A DNA stretch of 64,000 bases from Gymnorhina tibicen (taxonomy: Eukaryota > Chordata > Aves > Passeriformes > Artamidae). This document shows, piece by piece, positions 11,311 to 25,400 of the stretch. The notes beneath the pieces were generated by a model. That model worked only from the letters and a program-made list of their open reading frames with translations. It was not told where the DNA came from and did no database searches. Position 1 is the stretch's first letter, and each line of letters begins with the position of its first letter. A program made the position numbers and the translations under genes. Location of the stretch: the NCBI GenBank assembly GCA_013399875.1, contig VXAZ01007590.1, positions 323,216 to 387,215 of the forward strand. The letters run 5' to 3'.

Positions 11311-14162
11311 ACAAAACACCTCTCCAAAAGAAAATCCCAACACCAAACTATCAAAAAATCCCAAAAATCCATGGCTTGGACATCAGCAAATTTTGAAATA
11401 CCTGGTGAAAAATGCTATATTAAATGCGTTGCTTGATTTATCAGGGTCCAATGTGCTTGTGAAAAGGTTCTAATTAGGCAAATAGAGTCTAAAGATTATA
11501 TGTACAAGACTTAAGAGATGTCGAACAAATTAATTCACATCTTTTGTTTCAATTACTTTCACTGAAAAATAGAGATTGTGATGATATTAATCTCATTTGT
11601 AACCAGTGTGAGATCTTCAAGTAAAGAGCAATACACAAATGCAAGGTGTTACTGTCAACATCAGTGGCAATTAGACTGGATCTCCAGAAATGCAAATTAG
11701 GAGCAGCTCTTCTGATTTTAATGGAATTATACTAGTTTTCTGTTATCTGCTTTTAGAAAAGACTCACTAAGAAGCTGGGGAGATTGAAATGCACAGAGAA
11801 ATAAGTTCATTATTAAATATAGATAAACAAATGCTTCACAGATTACCTGGAATACTCATGATAGAGTGTCTTGCTAATACCTCTCTCAGTCTCTCTTCCT
11901 GTGTAATGTACTACATCTAGAAGCACAAGGGAAAAGACTGAAGATATGTGATCTGTTGTGTACACGTTATTTTGATTTCTAGTAAAATTAAGACATAAGA
12001 ACATAAGAATCAGAAGAGGAACTCTCAATGGAAATAAACAGGAATTAAAAAGACCACGAAGACTGAAATATTTTTCTAGATGTTTCTGTAGCTCAGATTT
12101 GAGCTTCATTGATTTATATAATATGTAAAATAAAGCTGGTTTTACTACACCCTACCATGCTTTTTTCTTTAAAGTATGACTATAAAATTTAAATCCTATA
12201 AAAATTAAATTGCTATCAGCATTATTCTGGAAATAGTGGTGCAGATTTACTTTCTGGAATTTCAAAGTATTGAATAGTTTCCTTTTTTGTTGTTTTAAAG
12301 ATACTTTTAAATTACTTCAACTAGAAAAGTTCACATGTAGTTGTCTTACTTATGAGCCAGAAATAAGATATTACTGCTGTTCCTATAAAGTCTTTCTTTA
12401 GATCTGAGAGCATCATAGACAGATGGTCAGGAAGCTCTCTAGTATATGGCTCACTTACAAAAGTAGTTTTTTATTCAGGGGTAAAAAGTTTTGTTGTTCG
12501 TTCTAGGTTTTCTAACAGACTTTGAGTAACTTTTGAGTTATTTTTTTGACTAAATAAACTCAGTTGGACAAAGCCATGGTTCAGCTGACATTAGGTCTGT
12601 ACTTTTTAACAAAGAGCCTTTAATATGACACCGAGGAGAAAACAGTATTTTCATAGCAGTTTGTGCTAACCTTTCAAAGAGACCTTGCTTGGTGCTGCTG
12701 GTGTTCACAAGTGGTAGTGATTATGTCATGTCTTTAAACAGACTACTTGAAAATTTGCAACTATAGAAAGCACTAAAGTCGGCAACACAGATGAACAATT
12801 TTGAATCTCAGAAAGGTGACAGTACTGACATCAGTCCGATGAGTAGTACATATCATGATTATAAACACACACACCTAAACACACAGAGAACTATGATCCT
12901 ACAGAGAAAAATTATTTTTACAAGAGCTACATGAAAACTCAGGAACATGCTCAAAATTTCCATCAAGAATATTTCAATTGCAAATAATTTAGAGCACAAT
13001 TTTCATTAAAGCAATCAACAAGCCATTTTACCCCAGAGTTCTGTAAACAGGAATTCAGATCTATCTAATTGAAACGGATTGTTACCTATGACATACAACG
13101 TGCCATAGACCTTCAGTACAAGACTTGAGGCTGAGGCTTTACAGAGTAAATTACTTAATTCTTTCCCCTTTCGATATCTAAGCTTTTCCTTTGGAATGAC
13201 CATGAAGACTTTTGAGATGTAGAATATTTTTTGTTTTCCACTGGGTAAGAAAAAATCATTTTTATTTTATTTCAAGAACAACTTTCAAGAGTTGTTTTTG
13301 GCTTGTTTTTATTTTTTTTAAAAAAAGAAGCCAAAGTAGTTTTAGAAGCTAATAAGCTAACTATGTAGGGCTAAAGTGAGCCAGTATAATTATAGCTTTA
13401 CTGATGATTAAGTCAACCTGCTTTGAAGAAAATCCCTGCGTGCAGTTTTCCTCTCTTCAAATTCTATTTAGATGTAAATACTAGCAATAAGACAATACAA
13501 ACCACTAGCAAAATGTTCTAATAATACTTAATAAGAATTACACACATTCATTAAGAGACTATTCCCCTCATACCTTTTCATATTTATGCTTCACCAGACA
13601 GACAAAAACATCCTGTTTTGGTTTTTACTTGTTTATTTGTGCACGGGTATTTCTGGGAAAATTTTGCAAGACTTCAGTGTGTGGCCTAACAGTCCACATA
13701 GCTCTGTGAGCAGAGGTTGTGATTCTAATACACATGCTAAGTAGGGCCACTTTAAAGGTATCCTCTAAACTGTAATTGCCCAGGGTGATTACAGAGCCAT
13801 TTCAGGTCAGACTGCTGTGGTTTCCAGGATTATCAGCTCTCTTGTAGTCGCTGGTATATAATCTTGATTCACATTAGATCTACTTTCCTTTTTAGAAATA
13901 TTTAAACCTGTTGCAGATTAAGTCACTAAACCCAGTTCATTTGGATAACAATTGCAGGTATATCGTGATCTCTGAACACTCTATATTATTTCGGTACTGG
14001 TTGCTTTATTATTTCACAGAGCCTTTATACCAGATTCCCATCTTTATGGATTCAGAAGGTTTTTTCATTCCTCAGAAACCAGTGATAGTTTAATCCCACT
14101 AATCTTGATCTTGTTTTAGGCGCCTTGCATAAACTAAACTTAATTCAGTGAAAAACCCCAAA

Positions 14163-15435
14163 CAATAGAAACATACTTCCAGTCCAGCTCCCCCGATCAA
14201 AGAAAGGTCACCTGGGTCTTACTGCTCAGGGCCACATCCTGTTGAATTTTTAATATCTCTGACAGCGGAGACTTCACAATGTCTTTGTGTAACCTCTTCC
14301 TGTCTCTAACACTCTTCCAGTAAAAACTGTTTACTTAAATTTAAATCTAGTTTCTCATGTTTCGGTTTGTGCCCTTTGTCTCTTGTCCTCTCACCAGGCA
14401 CTGCTGAGAAGAGTTTATTCCTTCTGCTTCGGACCATCACACATTTTTATGTGCTGTTCGGATGTCCCCGACCCTGCTTGTCTCCAGGCTGAAAATTGCA
14501 GCTCTCTCAACATTTCCTTTTATGCCAGGTGATCCAGTGCCTTTATCATCTTTATGACTCTTTGTTGAACTTACTCCAGTATTTGTCCATCTGTCTAGTA
14601 CTGGGGAGGCCAAAACAGGACCCAGCACTCCAGATGTGTCTCACCAGGGTTGAGCAGGAGGGAAGGATCACCTCCCTCAACCTGCTGACTGTGCTCTTCC
14701 CAATGTAGCCACAAGTAATGTCAGTTTACATTGTCACAAGAAGCACATTCCTGGCTCATGTTCAACTTCTTGTCCACCAGAACAGTGAAGCAAATCTGTT
14801 TCAATGGGACCCCAGCATGTACTGGCATATGGGATTATTCATCCCTGGGAACAATACTTTGCATTTTGTGCTGAAAAAGTTGATGTTCTGTTGGTCTATT
14901 TCTGCAGTTTGCTGATGTCCTTCTGAATGGCAGCTCAACCATATGGTCTCTGAAGCAGTCCTCTAAGTTTTATATTGTCTGTAGACTAAGGGTGCGCTTC
15001 TGTCACATTGCCCAGGTCATTCCTGACTGTCTTAAGCAGTACTGGACCCCATATCAGCCTTTCAGAGCACCACTACTGACTGTCCACCAGCTGGACTTCA
15101 TGCCACCAATTACTTTTTTCAGTCTACCTTGTTGCCCAATTTTGCAGTCCATTTTTAATCATTTTTTCTATGAAGATGCTAAAGGAGATAGTGCTGGAAA
15201 CCTTACCAAAGACAGATTAAACATTACCCACTGCTCTTCCTTCATCCCCAAAACCAGCCATTTCTTTAGAGAACGCCACCAGATTTATCAGGTTTTAGTT
15301 CTCCTTCAGAAATCCATGTTGACTATTGCCTATTACCTCTTTGTCCTTAACAATTTTCCAGGTCTAAATGGTTTCTAAGACTATTTGCTCCATCACCTTC
15401 CCAGAGACTGAAGGCTGACCAGACAGTTCCCTGAG
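14163..15435 (-). mobile_element. CR1 LINE, antisense, 5'-truncated (RT domain to 3' UTR)
   Basis: The plus strand reads as the reverse complement of CR1. From low to high coordinate it shows the 3' UTR (near 14163-14330), a GTTTGTGCCCTTTGTCTC block, CAGGACCCAGCACTCCAG (14617-14634), the CATGTTCAACTTCTTGTCCACCAG block, the TTCTGAATGGCAGCTCAACC block, then RT-domain sequence to ATCACCTTCCCAGAGACTG near 15393. In the minus strand the FADD-box position near 14965 reads roughly S-T-D-N, so the second catalytic Asp is lost, and frameshifts abound. At about 1.27 kb it is the longest CR1 copy in the window. The open plus-strand frame at 14992-15378 is its antisense shadow. Confidence 0.92.
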
Positions 15436-16925
15436 TAGCCTGAGTAACAGCTACCAAGAAAAGCCACTTAAGCAAGGCATGAAAACCACTTTTTTTGGGG
15501 TTTGTCCAGAAGTAATTCATCCCATCACATCATATCACATCAAATCAGTTGTAGGGCTGAATTAGACTTGAAGATGCTAAGGAAATGAAATATGATAACA
15601 GCTTTAACAGCATTAAACTAGGCTGCTTAAAACCAAACACTACTCATATTTTATCATTTAAACCTGAATCATTTGCATGGTTGGAATGTGTTTAGTATCA
15701 AGCATCACTATTGCATCTCTGTTGAGCTAAGGTCTTGAATAATTTAATGCTGAAATACTCATACTTGGATGACACAAATCAATGAAGTGCTGGTATCTAG
15801 TTTGAAAAAAGTGCATCGTTATACAAGATGCTAACATATTTGGGTTTTATTACAATAATTCCAATGCTGGTTTTGTATTTGGTCTATGTTTTTGAATTTC
15901 CTAAAGCTTTCCCAGGTATTTAGTTAAAGACTTAATCTTCTGTCTTGTATAATCCTAGTAAGAAGAATGAAATGTTGTTTAAGATGAAGAATAGCAGAAT
16001 GTATATTTTACAAGAAAAATAAATGCTTTTTTTGTTGTTGCTTTTTGATACCAAATTCCTACTTGGTCTAGTAATTATCATGAATGGAAAAATAAGAGAA
16101 AACAAAAGAAAAGCAAACCAAAAAAGCCCCTCCAGAAGACCATGGTTATCAACACTCAGGAAACCTTATATTATGGAGGTCCAATTCCCCACAATTTTGG
16201 TTGAATTTTAGTTCAAGCAATATGAGTTTTCTCCACACTGAGTGAATCTTTTTATAAGTCATGAACTGCATACCTACTTTGACATAATTAACTCTACCTG
16301 AGTATATGAATACCCCTGAGTCATGCAATTCTTCATCCTAATGGCACATAGTAAAAACCAAAAAAAATATATAGGCAGCAATAACAACACCATCCCTAAT
16401 GGTGCTTTATTGCTAGGACGATCTGAGTTCAACGACTGCCTTCCAAATCTACTTACTGTCAGGATTTATGTTCTCTATCACTTCCAACTAACTTAGTGCA
16501 GACCTACATTCAGGATATAACTACCTGCTAAGAAGGAATAAGACAAAGACCATTCTTACTCTTAGGTCTCTACTGTACTTTATTTTGGTTACAATAAATG
16601 AATAAAACAAATGTGAATTCAATACAAATGTTGAATTCAGTGAGGACATCACTTTCACAGTTTTCTTTTCTCTATACTAGGTCTTTGTGAAGTGGAACCA
16701 AAATACTGAGACTTAAACCTTGAAATCAGTCTGAATATAAAGTGAAACTTTATAATCAACTTGTTTTCCTCTTGATTAAGACTCAGACAAATGTAGTCTT
16801 GATAAGAACCTGTAACATGCATACTTCTGGAAAAAAAAAGAGAAGATTTTAGACAGGATTATATGACCTCTTCAGTGCCTGTGATATGTAAGCAATGCAT
16901 GAGATATGTACACACATCTTCAAGA
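15436..16925. other. Unannotated DNA
   Basis: No recognisable gene or repeat apart from a short imperfect ATCAC run around 15520-15548. Confidence 0.55.
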
Positions 16926-17027
16926 TGAGAGAGAGAAAGAGAGAGAGACAGAAAAAGAAAGAGAGAGAGAAAAAAAGAAAGAAAGAGAGGGAAGGGAAGG
17001 GAAGGGAAGGGAAGGGAAGGGAAGGGA
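16926..17027. repeat. Purine microsatellite, GA-rich then (GGGAA)n
   Basis: About 100 bp of almost pure purine on the plus strand. The first 60 bp are GA and GAAA units; 16989-17027 holds about seven perfect GGGAA units. The tract could form triplex (H-) DNA. The Lys/Glu/Arg-rich and Ser/Phe/Leu-rich open frames across it are repeat artefacts. Confidence 0.95.
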
Positions 17028-17713
17028 GAAAGCTTCTACTCAACAGTAAGCTGTGCCTAAAAGTCAAGTTTAATTTTTCTGTGTAGGTAGAGCTGGTAAG
17101 ATTCACAACAAATTACCTTTCGTTATGAAGTGGAAAAATATGAATTATAATCAATATATGTTCTCCAGTTCCTAGCTGCATTTGTTGGGAGGTATTCAGA
17201 TGTTTGGTTCTGTGGCAGTGTTGAGTAAATGATCTGAAAGACATAGAATAGAACACTTTCATATCCAGTACCAAAAGGGTGTCTATCAGGGAGCATAGTG
17301 ATAGGATACATTTCTCAATTCAGTATGCCTTTCTCCAACTCTTTTTTCCCATAACAGTATCTTTGAAGAAGGACAAGTTGTATTCTGAATAAGAGGGTTG
17401 CAAGGATTCCCCTTTCTCCCCATCAGCTCTAGCTACAACTCTTCATAACATCCCACTGCTTCTGCCTGATAACTCTGTTCACATCATGAGATCACAGACC
17501 TCATCACAGCCTGTTGATTTTATTGCCAAAGCCAAGTTTCTCCTATCTCATATAACACTGATGCTTTCTCTTCACCAACTCCTCTGTTATTACAGGAGCA
17601 AGTTTGTAGACTGGGATGTTGAATACAGGGTGTTCTCTGTTGAATAGCCCCCAGTTATCAGGACTGTATTACTGCAGTGTTAGATTCAGAGTTAAAACTG
17701 AAATTGAAAAGAC
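17028..17713. other. Unannotated DNA
   Basis: No gene or repeat recognised between the purine microsatellite and the antisense SINE. Confidence 0.55.
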
Positions 17714-17858
17714 CACATATTCACAGAATATTCTGAGTTTGAAGGGACCCACAAGGATCATCCCATTTAATTCTTAACTGAATTGCCCATGCGTGTACTG
17801 AATCCACAACCTTAGTGTTAGCACCATGCTCTAACCACCTGAGATAATCTCAGGGTCC
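17714..17858 (-). mobile_element. tRNA-Ile-headed SINE with CR1-type tail, second copy
   Basis: In the minus strand this begins GGACCCTGAG, has a tRNA-Ile-like A box (CTCAGGTGGTTAGAGC), a GGTGCTAACAC anticodon region and a B-box remnant, then ACGCATGGGC, GATGATCCTTGTGGGTCCC and an ATTCTGTGAATATGTGG tail. It is the same family as the copy at 5093. Unlike that copy it has no tRNA-Ala-like sequence upstream of its head. The AAGGTTGTGGATTCAGTAC part shows CpG-type decay. Confidence 0.9.
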
Positions 17859-20800
17859 GGGAAGACAAAGTATTTTATATATACATACAGACAGGCTGCC
17901 TGAACTGACACAGCAAACTTTCACATACAAATCAGCCTTTCTTTCATGGAATTTGAGTTTTCTTACCTTAATTAAAAAACGGATACAAAGATTTATAGTG
18001 CCTGATCCTCACTTACAAGACTTCCTATACAGTTTATTGACAACACATATATCCTTAAACCTCCATAAAACTCAGGCTAAAGAGCTGGAAAAAAATACAG
18101 AAATTTAAGTAAGAATCAGATTTGGAATGTTTTAGCTTTTGCAAACTCTGAAATAGCCTTTATTTTTTTTCCAATAAATAGTATTATTTTTCTCTGTTTC
18201 TATTAATACTATTTAAGATCAATGTGGGGTTTATGTCTTTTTCCACTACAAGTAAGGTATAGTCCACTACAAATAAGGTAACCAATAAGTAAAGCTAGTA
18301 AGATTTTGCATCAAAATATTAAAAAGATAGAAGTGGTTTGGCTTTGTAGAGTGGAGAATGATATAGGTTCAAGTGGTTTTCAGCTTTTTAGAGCTATAGC
18401 TTAGTTCTATATTTTTAATAGTGACAGAATGTTCATTTCATTGAATGATGACATCCTTTTGAAAAAGTGATAGGAAGAGTCATGGAACATTTGAGTAAGC
18501 ACTGCTGATTTGTGGTTGCAGCTCTCGATGCCTGCAGTGTAACTGCCAAGCAGAATTACTGTATCTGCTGTTTATTACACTCAAATGATTGACCTATGTG
18601 AATCCTCCTTACCTTGAGCACAACAAAATGCTGACTTAGTTCTATCTTCAAGTAAGTAAAACAGTGACTTTGGAGCCAGCTCAACACTGTTAGTCAAACT
18701 TGCATCAAATACATTCCCTGCTTCCATTAGGACTGTCACTTGAAAGTAACTGACTGGAACATAAAATAATTGTCTTTTCTTGCTTTCTCCGCAAATTGTC
18801 CAATCACTATTTTTTTTCCCTACAATAGAACGATGACGGGGTAAATTTGCACACACTGACTCCAAAGCTATTTAAAAACATTGACCAAAATACATTTTTG
18901 TCACAGGAACATTAATAAATAACATCGGAGATTTCACTATTCATTTAAAATAGCTTTAGAAATGACTGATTACTAATTACAGCATAGTTTTTGTTTATCT
19001 GCAAAGGCATCAATGTTTTCACTTCATGTAACTCACAAAAAGTTCTAATGGGAAAGAAAGAGCTGGACAGAAGGAAACAAGAAAAAGAAAAAGAGATGAG
19101 GGAAATAAATCTTTTAAAAATAGCTGAATATCCTTGTATCACTGAGATCCATGCCAGTAAATTTCAGAAGATCTGTTAAACTTTGCTGAATCTGTTTCCA
19201 TTTGCATACAATATATAGTGAGTGCATATGGTACACTACATTATGAATTTAGAATATACTATGTTGTAGTAGAAAAAGCTATCTTTACCCAGGAAAAGTC
19301 AGCAAATTGTAAGCAATGTAAGATTTGGAAACTGCACTTTTAAATGGGAAAGCTGTTCTAACTTACCCTGAATTATTAGTAAAAAAAGGATGCTGAGAAT
19401 AAGTTTCCTAAGAACTAACAGATTTTTGAGGCCATTCATGGATGTAAGCTACATGGACATAGGAATGCTGAGTTTCTTTCAGAAAGGAGAAGCAGGAAGT
19501 TGACAAGGTGATCTCCTATGTTCCCACCCCTCCAGAATAATTTGGTGATTCTGTGCCTCATGGGAGACACAAAGAGACATGAGTCTGGCATTTTGAAGAG
19601 TTTTATTGTGAGAAACTAAAACAAATTGGATGGAAACACTTAGGAATTAGGTCATCAAAAGTGAAAAGAAAATTGGTAAGAGCCAATCACAGCATTTTAA
19701 TGTCCAGACCATTTTAGTGATCATGTCTTACTTTTTGTGATGTATTGCTATTAATGACCAAATCAGTATGATCTCAGAAACTTTTCTTATCATTAAATTG
19801 ATTATCTATAAATTTTACCAAATACTTGGGAAAAAAAATTACCTAGAGCTTCATATAGTCATCTAAGATATCAGATAATAGTATCCTGAAAAGGTAGGCT
19901 TCTCCTTACTTACAAGGTGACTGATACCGTTATGACTATCAAATCACCCAGGAAAAGGCAGTATTTGACCATCTTTTCTTCTAGTCTTTGCAGAGAGCTC
20001 AATTTCTTCATTCAATAGTCTGTAGGTTCCTACAGTGCGAGCCATTTTCCCTGTGCACCAATACCTATAATAGGTTGAGTTTTTCCAAAATTTCTAACAA
20101 CTTTTTTTTATATGCAAAAGACTTTCTGTATCAATAAACTAATGTTTTTGGAGTTAAACATACCTTTCATGGATGCTAGGCTGTAAATCTCTCTGCAGTC
20201 AGGGAAAAAAACAAACAAAACCAAAACCCTCTGCTCTGCTCTTCAAAAGAATGATAGGCAGGGAAAAAGAGCCAAATACAAGAAAACCCCAAAACCTACT
20301 GTCCTAAGAAACCATGCAGAATGATATCAAGACAAGTGTGCCACAGTCACCTGTAGTATTTAGTCCTAGTCCACACTGAATTTTACAATGAAGAAACTAA
20401 TGGTCCTTGTCTGGATTTGCCTCACAATTTCAAATATTTCGGCAAACTATCCAATGGAAAAATAAAACACACTACTAATCTTTTATTTACTTCACAAACT
20501 TTCATTTTCTCTGTGGGGTTTTTTATACCTTCAAAACAGGTTTCACCCCTAACAATGTCACATGACTTTACTAGTGTGCATAGTCAACAGGACAACTATA
20601 TGACAGAATTCTGAAAAAACATTGTAGGCCATCTTTTTATTTTTTTAAATAATTGGGGTTTTTTATATATACTCATAAAAAACAGAATTGAATTTCAGGA
20701 TCATGTAACAGTAATTCATGATATTTTGGTCTGCTGAGACCAGAAAAAAAGATGTTGGTTTGAAACTTATAAAAGTGCAACTGGAAATTTAGCATTTAGT

Positions 20801-22182
20801 TTCCAACTTACATATACAAAACTCACATAGACACAAGGAAACATCCCATGTCACCATACTTAACGACATGGCTTTGGAAATAAAAGTCTGGTTGGCATTG
20901 TTCATACATTCATTCTTGAGCATTCTGGCTCACTCAATCAAAAAAAAGTCTTATATTTCGTGATGATAATATGATTTTGAAGAAAAGAAAAAATGAGAAG
21001 CATTATTTTCCTACTTTTTAATTATGTTGACAAAATCAAGGCACACAGTATGCTCTGTATTCTTTATTAAGGGCAAAATGTTGTCACAGATGGTAGGTTA
21101 ATTCAAATAAATCATAAAGGAAACTGTTTATACCAGCGGTTTTAAGCTGATCACTGTGCATGGATTGCTTCTGCAGTTATAAGAGTAAGACAACTAATGA
21201 AATATTTACTAAAATTAAGAAGAAAATAAATAAATAAAAAAGTGAGAAATCATTATTTTAACCCACAGAACTAAATGCTTCTGAATTCCTTGCCAATGAA
21301 GTGCAAAACTGTTACTGTGAACTAACGAGCAACGAGACATCATCATTAATACAAAGGTAGAATAAAACATTCAGGTTCTGATGAAAACAGGAGAGAAAAT
21401 TTCCTTTTATAATGTGTGCTTGAATTAGAAATGTGCCATAGAAAGGGAAAGGGAGCAGTTAAATTCTCCCTTGAAGTATTAAAACATAACTCCTACTCAT
21501 TACAATGGGAACTAAAGCAGTTTTTATATAATCAAAGCATCATGGGAAGATTCCAAATGTGAAAATTCTTAAAAACAGTAAGAAAAATTCTTCAAGTGTT
21601 CTCAAAAGACAAGAGAGAATTATACAACAGAAAACTTGGAGAGTAAAAGAGAGAAATTACTTTTCTTATATGCTATTTAGGGTTTATGATCTGTAAATAT
21701 TATTATATGTGATCTGAAATATATGATCGAAGTCCACATTTCCAGAAACAAAGATTTTGCATAATTGTGGTAATTACCAGCCCCATTGGACTTTGTAACT
21801 TCTCTGCTTTTTCTGCTGCCTTATCTATTACACTGGGCTCCCAGGGTGAAAGCCAGCTGTGTCTGTTATATGCTCCAACCAGTCACTGGGGGAAGTGGGT
21901 ATCTTAACTGCTGGAGGTCTTAATGACTCCTGGTTGCACAGTACTATTTATCCTCCATCCAACAGCTTCACAATTGCTTTCATGGCCGAATAGGTAGGAT
22001 CTCAGGATAAATTTTGCAACTGTAAGCTTGCAAAAGCTGTTCTTCAGGGAATGGTTAGAAATTGTCAGGAAATCAATGTATAATGCACAGGTCGTAATTA
22101 TTCTTAATTTGTCACCTTTCAATACTAGAGCAGGAAAAAAGCAGTAACAGCCACTTAATCTGAAAGACAACTAGCAGGCATT
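17859..22182. other. Unannotated AT-rich DNA
   Basis: No gene or interspersed repeat recognised in 4.3 kb. A 21-bp unit is tandemly duplicated at 18242-18283. Open frames such as 18581-18865 (minus, 94 codons) have no recognisable similarity. Confidence 0.5.
18242..18283. repeat. 21-bp tandem duplication
   Basis: Two adjacent copies of a 21-bp unit beginning TCCACTACAA, differing at three positions. Confidence 0.85.
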
Positions 22183-22435
22183 TAGAGAGAAAGGAGGGAT
22201 GGAAGGCAGGGTGGAAAGAGGGAGGAAAGGGAAGAGGTACATGAGGAAGGAAAGAAGGAAGGGAAAAAGAAAGAGAGGAAGAAAAGGAAAGATAAAGGAA
22301 AGGAGAGAGGGAGAGAGGAAAGGAAGGAAGGGAAGGAAGGAAGGAAGGAAGGAAGGAAGGAAGGAAGGAAGGAAGGAAGGAAGGAAGGAAGGAAGGAAGG
22401 AAGGAAGGAAGGAAGGAAGGAAGGAAGGAAGGAAA
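22183..22435. repeat. (GGAA)26 microsatellite with imperfect purine flank
   Basis: 22331-22434 is an uninterrupted run of 26 GGAA units (104 bp). It is preceded by about 150 bp of irregular purine-rich sequence (GGAGGAAAGG, GAAAAAGAAAGAGAGG and similar), which looks like a decayed older part of the array. The whole is a plus-strand polypurine tract. GGAA arrays can bind ETS-family factors in vertebrates, but nothing here shows regulatory use. The Lys-Glu-Gly-Arg repeat protein readable across it is an artefact. Confidence 0.97.
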
Positions 22436-25400
22436 TATCAGTGCACTTTTTTGTTCAAAATACTCAAAATTTGGGCTCCTTTGTTAAAGAAAAAAACCAA
22501 TTAAACATATATTATTTTCAATTAATTGGAACAAGATTTTAAGTATTCTGACATATTTTAAAGAAATGTCCTTAAATGTTATGCTTGGCTTGTTCATGTC
22601 AGTCACATATCTGGCTCCCAACCAAAATATCTATTATTATGGATTAGGCCTTTTTGTCAAGGTGCAAGGAAATTAAAGCTGCTCCTATAAAAATGTTATT
22701 TTTTTCCTAAAACTGATACTTCATTTCTTCCCCAAACTCACTGCATGGTATTATGGGATTGTATGATACTGTAAAATGTGCTGATCTTAAAAAAATATAG
22801 ATTGTACTCACACAGTAATAAAGACACCTTCATTAGTATTCAGATGAGTTTTATAATTAAAGTCAATATCCTTTTTGTGAATGTCCAAATGATAAGTGCA
22901 ATTATAAAGACTGAATTAATTTTATGAACATCTGTGCAAGACTCATAACTTCATGCCAATCCTGATGTTTTGCTAGCTTCTTGCTTTTCAGAATGATTAA
23001 AGGATAAAAACAGAAAAAATATTTTTTGGTAAATATATGTGTCTTTTCAAATACACAAAAAGAATGGGAAGTGTAGCTCAGTTTGGAAATGGGTAAACTG
23101 ATCCAGATCTGAACGCGCTGAAAATGATCCCTGGAAGTGTACTTTGTGCTACAGAGTGCCATAATCGTTCATCATAGGAAATTATTGCTCTGTACAAGAC
23201 AGACAAACATGGTAGACTGCACAAGATAATTTACAGTCTTGAAATGACTCCTGCTTTCTTTAGATAGTTACTGAACTAGCTTTTGAGACTACTGAAAGGA
23301 CTGATTCTTCCCACAGTCTGGGAATAGGGAAGAAGCTGAAATATATTTAGTCCACAGTCAATTACTTGGAATTGCAAATTTGGCCTTGACAAACTGGAAG
23401 ATTGTTGATTTATACGGCAGCTCTTAACTTCTAGACCCATACAAGAAAAATTTGTCTTGCAGTTATCATTAGGAATGTTTTCTTTCCTGTTTATGCATAG
23501 ATGTTTGCTGCTGTTTTGCAGGCTCTAGTGCTTGAAGAGCCCCTGCATGGTACCGAAAGATAAGGCATGGGACACCAAAAGGAAGCCAATACTGCTCTGG
23601 CAGGCAGAAGCCAAGTGGGACTCTTGAGGGAATCTCAGGTTAAGTTAGTCACCTATTTTTACAACACTAAATTCTCTGGTTTGTTACATGGAGTCAGAAC
23701 TTGGTCCTTTAACTTCAACACGGCAGATTCTTAGAAATAGCTTAACACAGGTCTGCCTTACATTAAAAAAAGGTTATAGGTCCTGTACTTTACCTGTATG
23801 AGGTGCCCTGAGATATCAACATTAGTTGAATATGAAGACCTTAAAGCAAATAGATGGTAACTAAGTTTGCCTTTACTGATTTTGCTGTCTGCTCAAGTAA
23901 AACACACCAAAGCATTGCTAAAATCAAAATATATGTTTCCTGGCAGCATAATTCTGTCACCAGTAGAGCTCAGAAAGAGCTCAGAAGAAACATTTATGGA
24001 AAAGGTCTGAAAGCTCTTCCTTAGAATTATTCTCCTAAAGGATGTTTTCTGTGAAGTCACTTCTCTACTTTCCAAGAGTGTGCTTCAGCAATGATATCCC
24101 ACAAGTGAATTTACAGCAACAATGATATTAATCACAGGGATAAAGAACTGAATCTAAATTATTATTTTCATTTTATTCATCATTCAAATGACACAGTCAT
24201 TGTCTTGTATTATATAATATTATATTAAATTTATTATAATATTTTAAACAACTTTGTTACATGTTAATACTTTTTTTTCTCTTTCACATATTTTGTTTAA
24301 TTTCTCTTCCTCTGAGGTAATAACATTGGCAGAATAGAGTGTGTAATAGCTCTGTCTGTCATGAAACCTGTTAGTGCACAGATTGTAAACTCAAAGACAG
24401 TAATGGATCCTCTAAAGCTTTATAGTGTCAAAAAGATTGCTGCACGTGCACATTAAATTCAGGTGCTGAAAGGCCTTGTGATTTTATGTTGAATAATATC
24501 CCCATTCATATGCAGTAGCTTTGAATAGTAGTTTTTCTTAAGATGGCTTTTGTACTTTTCCTACTAAAGACTTATATTTTAAAATGCATCTATGAGTTAT
24601 AAGAGTATAGAAAATAATTTGAAACAGGTAATTTCTAATTTTGTTTCTGTTTTAACAGCTTACCAACCAGCAACTCCCTTGGCTTTAACTTCTTGAAAGA
24701 TCACACTTGTTTTACATTAAAAAAATTATTCAAGCTATGTCCAAATTAAAACAGGGTTTATTGTAACAGTAACAGACTATCTGAGCTATGCAGTTTACAG
24801 AGTTTTTTCAGATGTTCTCTAGCTCATTCTTGCTGTAGTGCAGATGTTTAATGTTTAAAAAACAGATAGGTACAAAACAAAACCCTGTACTCCTGACTGC
24901 AATACATTCCAACCATCTGGTGGAATGCATCAAACATTTAAGCATGCATAGCAATATCACACAATGTGACAGAAGAAAAAAAAAGGGGATAAGAATGCCA
25001 TTCCTTTGAAAATACCTTTCTATATGGTATAATTCAACTGTCATTGAAGTAAATTATAAAACCAGTATTGAATTTTATATGACATAAGTTTCTCATATAG
25101 CATATTTTCTTGACAATGCACTTTAGAAATGTGGAAATGAAACTTCAGGAGAAAATATTTCTCGTTTTTATATGTTTGCAACTGTGTAAATCACTGAAAA
25201 TACTGAGGACTCATTATAAAAATACAGCTTCATGTAGCTAAACAGTGCTAATCTTTTAAATTGAAAGATACATAGTTGCTCATCACTCTAACTTTCTTAT
25301 TGTATTCCTAGCATATACCTGTCCTTTCAAAAACACAAGGATAATCCTGGAAAGTATCTCCAGCATCACACTACCCACTAGTGACATGGGTTTTATATAG

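Larger units (their letters stand above)
8721..14162. other. Unannotated AT-rich DNA
   Basis: No recognisable gene or interspersed repeat over 5.4 kb. It contains a perfect 13-bp hairpin at 10056-10088 and a short ATC run at 11287-11310, both listed separately. Open frames are scattered and under 90 codons. Confidence 0.5.

Noticed and set aside
14992..15378. 128-codon plus-strand open frame
   Set aside because: It is antisense to CR1 reverse-transcriptase sequence; the absence of stops follows from the element's composition.
22199..22504. 101-codon open frame rich in Lys-Glu-Gly-Arg repeats
   Set aside because: It is a reading of the (GGAA)n microsatellite; a 4-bp repeat gives a 12-bp codon cycle and no stops by composition alone.
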